Below are positions 6,350 to 6,891 of a stretch of DNA of 6,891 nt, piece by piece. Source of the DNA: Sedimentisphaerales bacterium (lineage in GTDB: Bacteria > Planctomycetota > Phycisphaerae > Sedimentisphaerales > SM23-30); contig DAOWIP010000091.1 of assembly GCA_030640865.1 (NCBI GenBank), positions 1-6,891 of the forward strand, written 5' to 3'. Numbering within the stretch: position 1 is the first letter of the stretch; each line of letters begins with the position of its first letter. The notes beneath the pieces are model-generated. The model was given only the letters and a program-made list of their open reading frames with translations. It did not search any database and was not told where the DNA came from. A program made the translations under genes and the position numbers.

Positions 6350-6414
6350 GAGTTGTAGGTGCGAGCCATAAATATACTACTTTGTATTTACTCACCACTC
6401 ACCACCCACAACTC
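6350..6414. repeat. Long-range inverted repeat in the gspE leader
   Basis: GAGTTGTAGGTG (6350-6361) is complementary to CACCCACAACTC (6403-6414) at 11 of 12 positions, with 41 A/T-rich bases between. If formed in the mRNA the stem would end 15 bases before the gspE start codon and cover much of the CA-rich leader. It may be a regulatory hairpin or a remnant of a repeat. Confidence 0.4.
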
Positions 6415-6420
6415 ACAACT
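6390..6420 (+). promoter_or_regulatory. G-free CA-rich heptamer repeats directly before gspE
   Basis: Four heptamers run in tandem: ACTCACC, ACTCACC, ACCCACA, ACTCACA, then a partial ACT. They are followed by a short T-rich stretch and the ATG at 6430. No Shine-Dalgarno sequence is present. CA-rich unstructured leaders can support translation without one, so this may be the actual translation-initiation region of gspE. Confidence 0.45.
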
Positions 6421-6429
6421 ATTTTTATC

Positions 6430-6891
6430 ATGCAGACCGAATCGATCGGACAGATATTATTACGCGACACCGAGTTGACTGCCGAGCAGCTTGATTCGGC
6501 GCTGCGCCTTCAGCAGACCCGCCGCCCTCGGCCGGAACTTGGCCGTATCCTTATCGAAAAGGGCTTTATTACCTCGAACCAGCTTTCCAAAGCGTTGGCC
6601 CGGCAGTGGGACCTGCCCTTTATGGATACAATTTCTCCCGGTCGGTTAAAAGTCGATTTAATCAGGGATCTGCCGCTGGAGTTTCTTAAGAAGCAATGTG
6701 TTTTACCCGTGCTTGACCAGCAGGGCCGCGTTCACATTGCCCTGGCCGATCCGTTGAACGTGGAGGCCTATGACGCCGTCCTCAATCGGCTCGGCCGTTA
6801 CTGTCCCAGGCTCGTTTGTCCCGCAAGTGAAATCGAGCAGGCGGTCAGTCGCTGTTATTACCAAAACTTCAACCGGAAAAACACGGACAAC
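6430..6891 (+). CDS. gspE: Type II secretion ATPase GspE, N-terminal part only (3' end outside window)
   Basis: The frame is open from ATG 6430 to the window edge: 154 codons with no stop. The visible part is the N-terminal GspE/MshEN region. Motif one is SIGQILL to SALRLQ (residues 5-28); motif two is ELGRILIEKGFI to ALARQ (36-59). Both match the spacing LGxxLxxxGxIxxxxLxxALxxQ, although motif one has Thr in place of the central Gly. A GspE_N-like segment follows (about 62-145: LPFMD, PLEFLKKQCVLPV, VHIALADPLN, SEIEQAV). The nucleotide-binding domain would lie downstream. GspE is the cytoplasmic hexameric ATPase that powers pseudopilus assembly. PilB-type pilus ATPases have the same N-terminus, so the gsp assignment rests on the adjacent gspC and gspD. 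There is no Shine-Dalgarno sequence; the start is supported by the match from the second residue on. Confidence 0.85.
   Translation, partial: MQTESIGQILLRDTELTAEQLDSALRLQQTRRPRPELGRILIEKGFITSNQLSKALARQWDLPFMDTISPGRLKVDLIRDLPLEFLKKQCVLPVLDQQGRVHIALADPLNVEAYDAVLNRLGRYCPRLVCPASEIEQAVSRCYYQNFNRKNTDN

Noticed and set aside
6390..6420. Heptamer repeats as a CRISPR or minisatellite array
   Set aside because: The units are only 7 bases with no spacers and too few copies; they fit a simple tandem repeat in a leader.

Overview
The window looks like bacterial chromosome with roughly balanced base composition, probably from a planctomycete-type (PVC superphylum) organism, perhaps a Phycisphaerae/Sedimentisphaerales-like lineage. 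The clues are the Glu-Gly repeat linker ahead of a Cys-containing C-terminal sorting signal, a ZU5-like domain attached to a beta-propeller-like repeat protein, a diderm type II secretion system (T2SS), mostly weak Shine-Dalgarno sequences, and many short extragenic palindromes. The lineage is an inference. The diderm lifestyle is well supported by the secretin.

Layout, all genes on the plus strand: (1) 1-1432, the 3' part of a large secreted repeat protein. It has five visible approximately 50-residue propeller-like repeats, a ZU5-like beta domain, an EGEGEGE linker and a tripartite C-terminal signal (GGCS, transmembrane helix, basic tail). (2) 1433-1656, a palindrome-rich spacer. (3) 1657-2379, an intramembrane CPBP (CAAX-like) glutamic protease with all three catalytic motifs. 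(4) 2380-3014, a non-coding gap. Its first part is a large imperfect inverted repeat with 18-bp perfect terminal repeats and flanking 8-bp direct repeats, resembling a MITE (miniature inverted-repeat transposable element). (5) 3015-3905 gspC, 3902-6199 gspD (4-bp ATGA overlap) and, after a 230-bp palindrome-rich spacer, 6430 to the window end gspE (N-terminal part only).

How the parts may work together: proteins with an invariant-Cys C-terminal signal of the MYXO-CTERM/JDVT-CTERM type are known or predicted to be cut by dedicated CPBP-family proteases. Surface delivery of such proteins has been linked to T2SS. Here a candidate substrate, a candidate protease and the start of a T2SS operon lie side by side. 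The attractive hypothesis is a complete surface-anchoring route: Sec export, cleavage at the Cys-containing signal by the neighbouring protease, and export through the GspD channel. The linkage is inferred from gene order and sequence motifs. The gap between the protease and gspC argues for separate transcription units.

The secretin appears to carry its own lipobox, so it may be a self-piloting 'liposecretin'. GspE begins with two MshEN-like motifs, which raises the possibility of cyclic-di-GMP control. The intergenic regions share a style of very short hairpins with 7-9 bp stems and exactly 3-nt loops, suggestive of REP-like dispersed palindromes.
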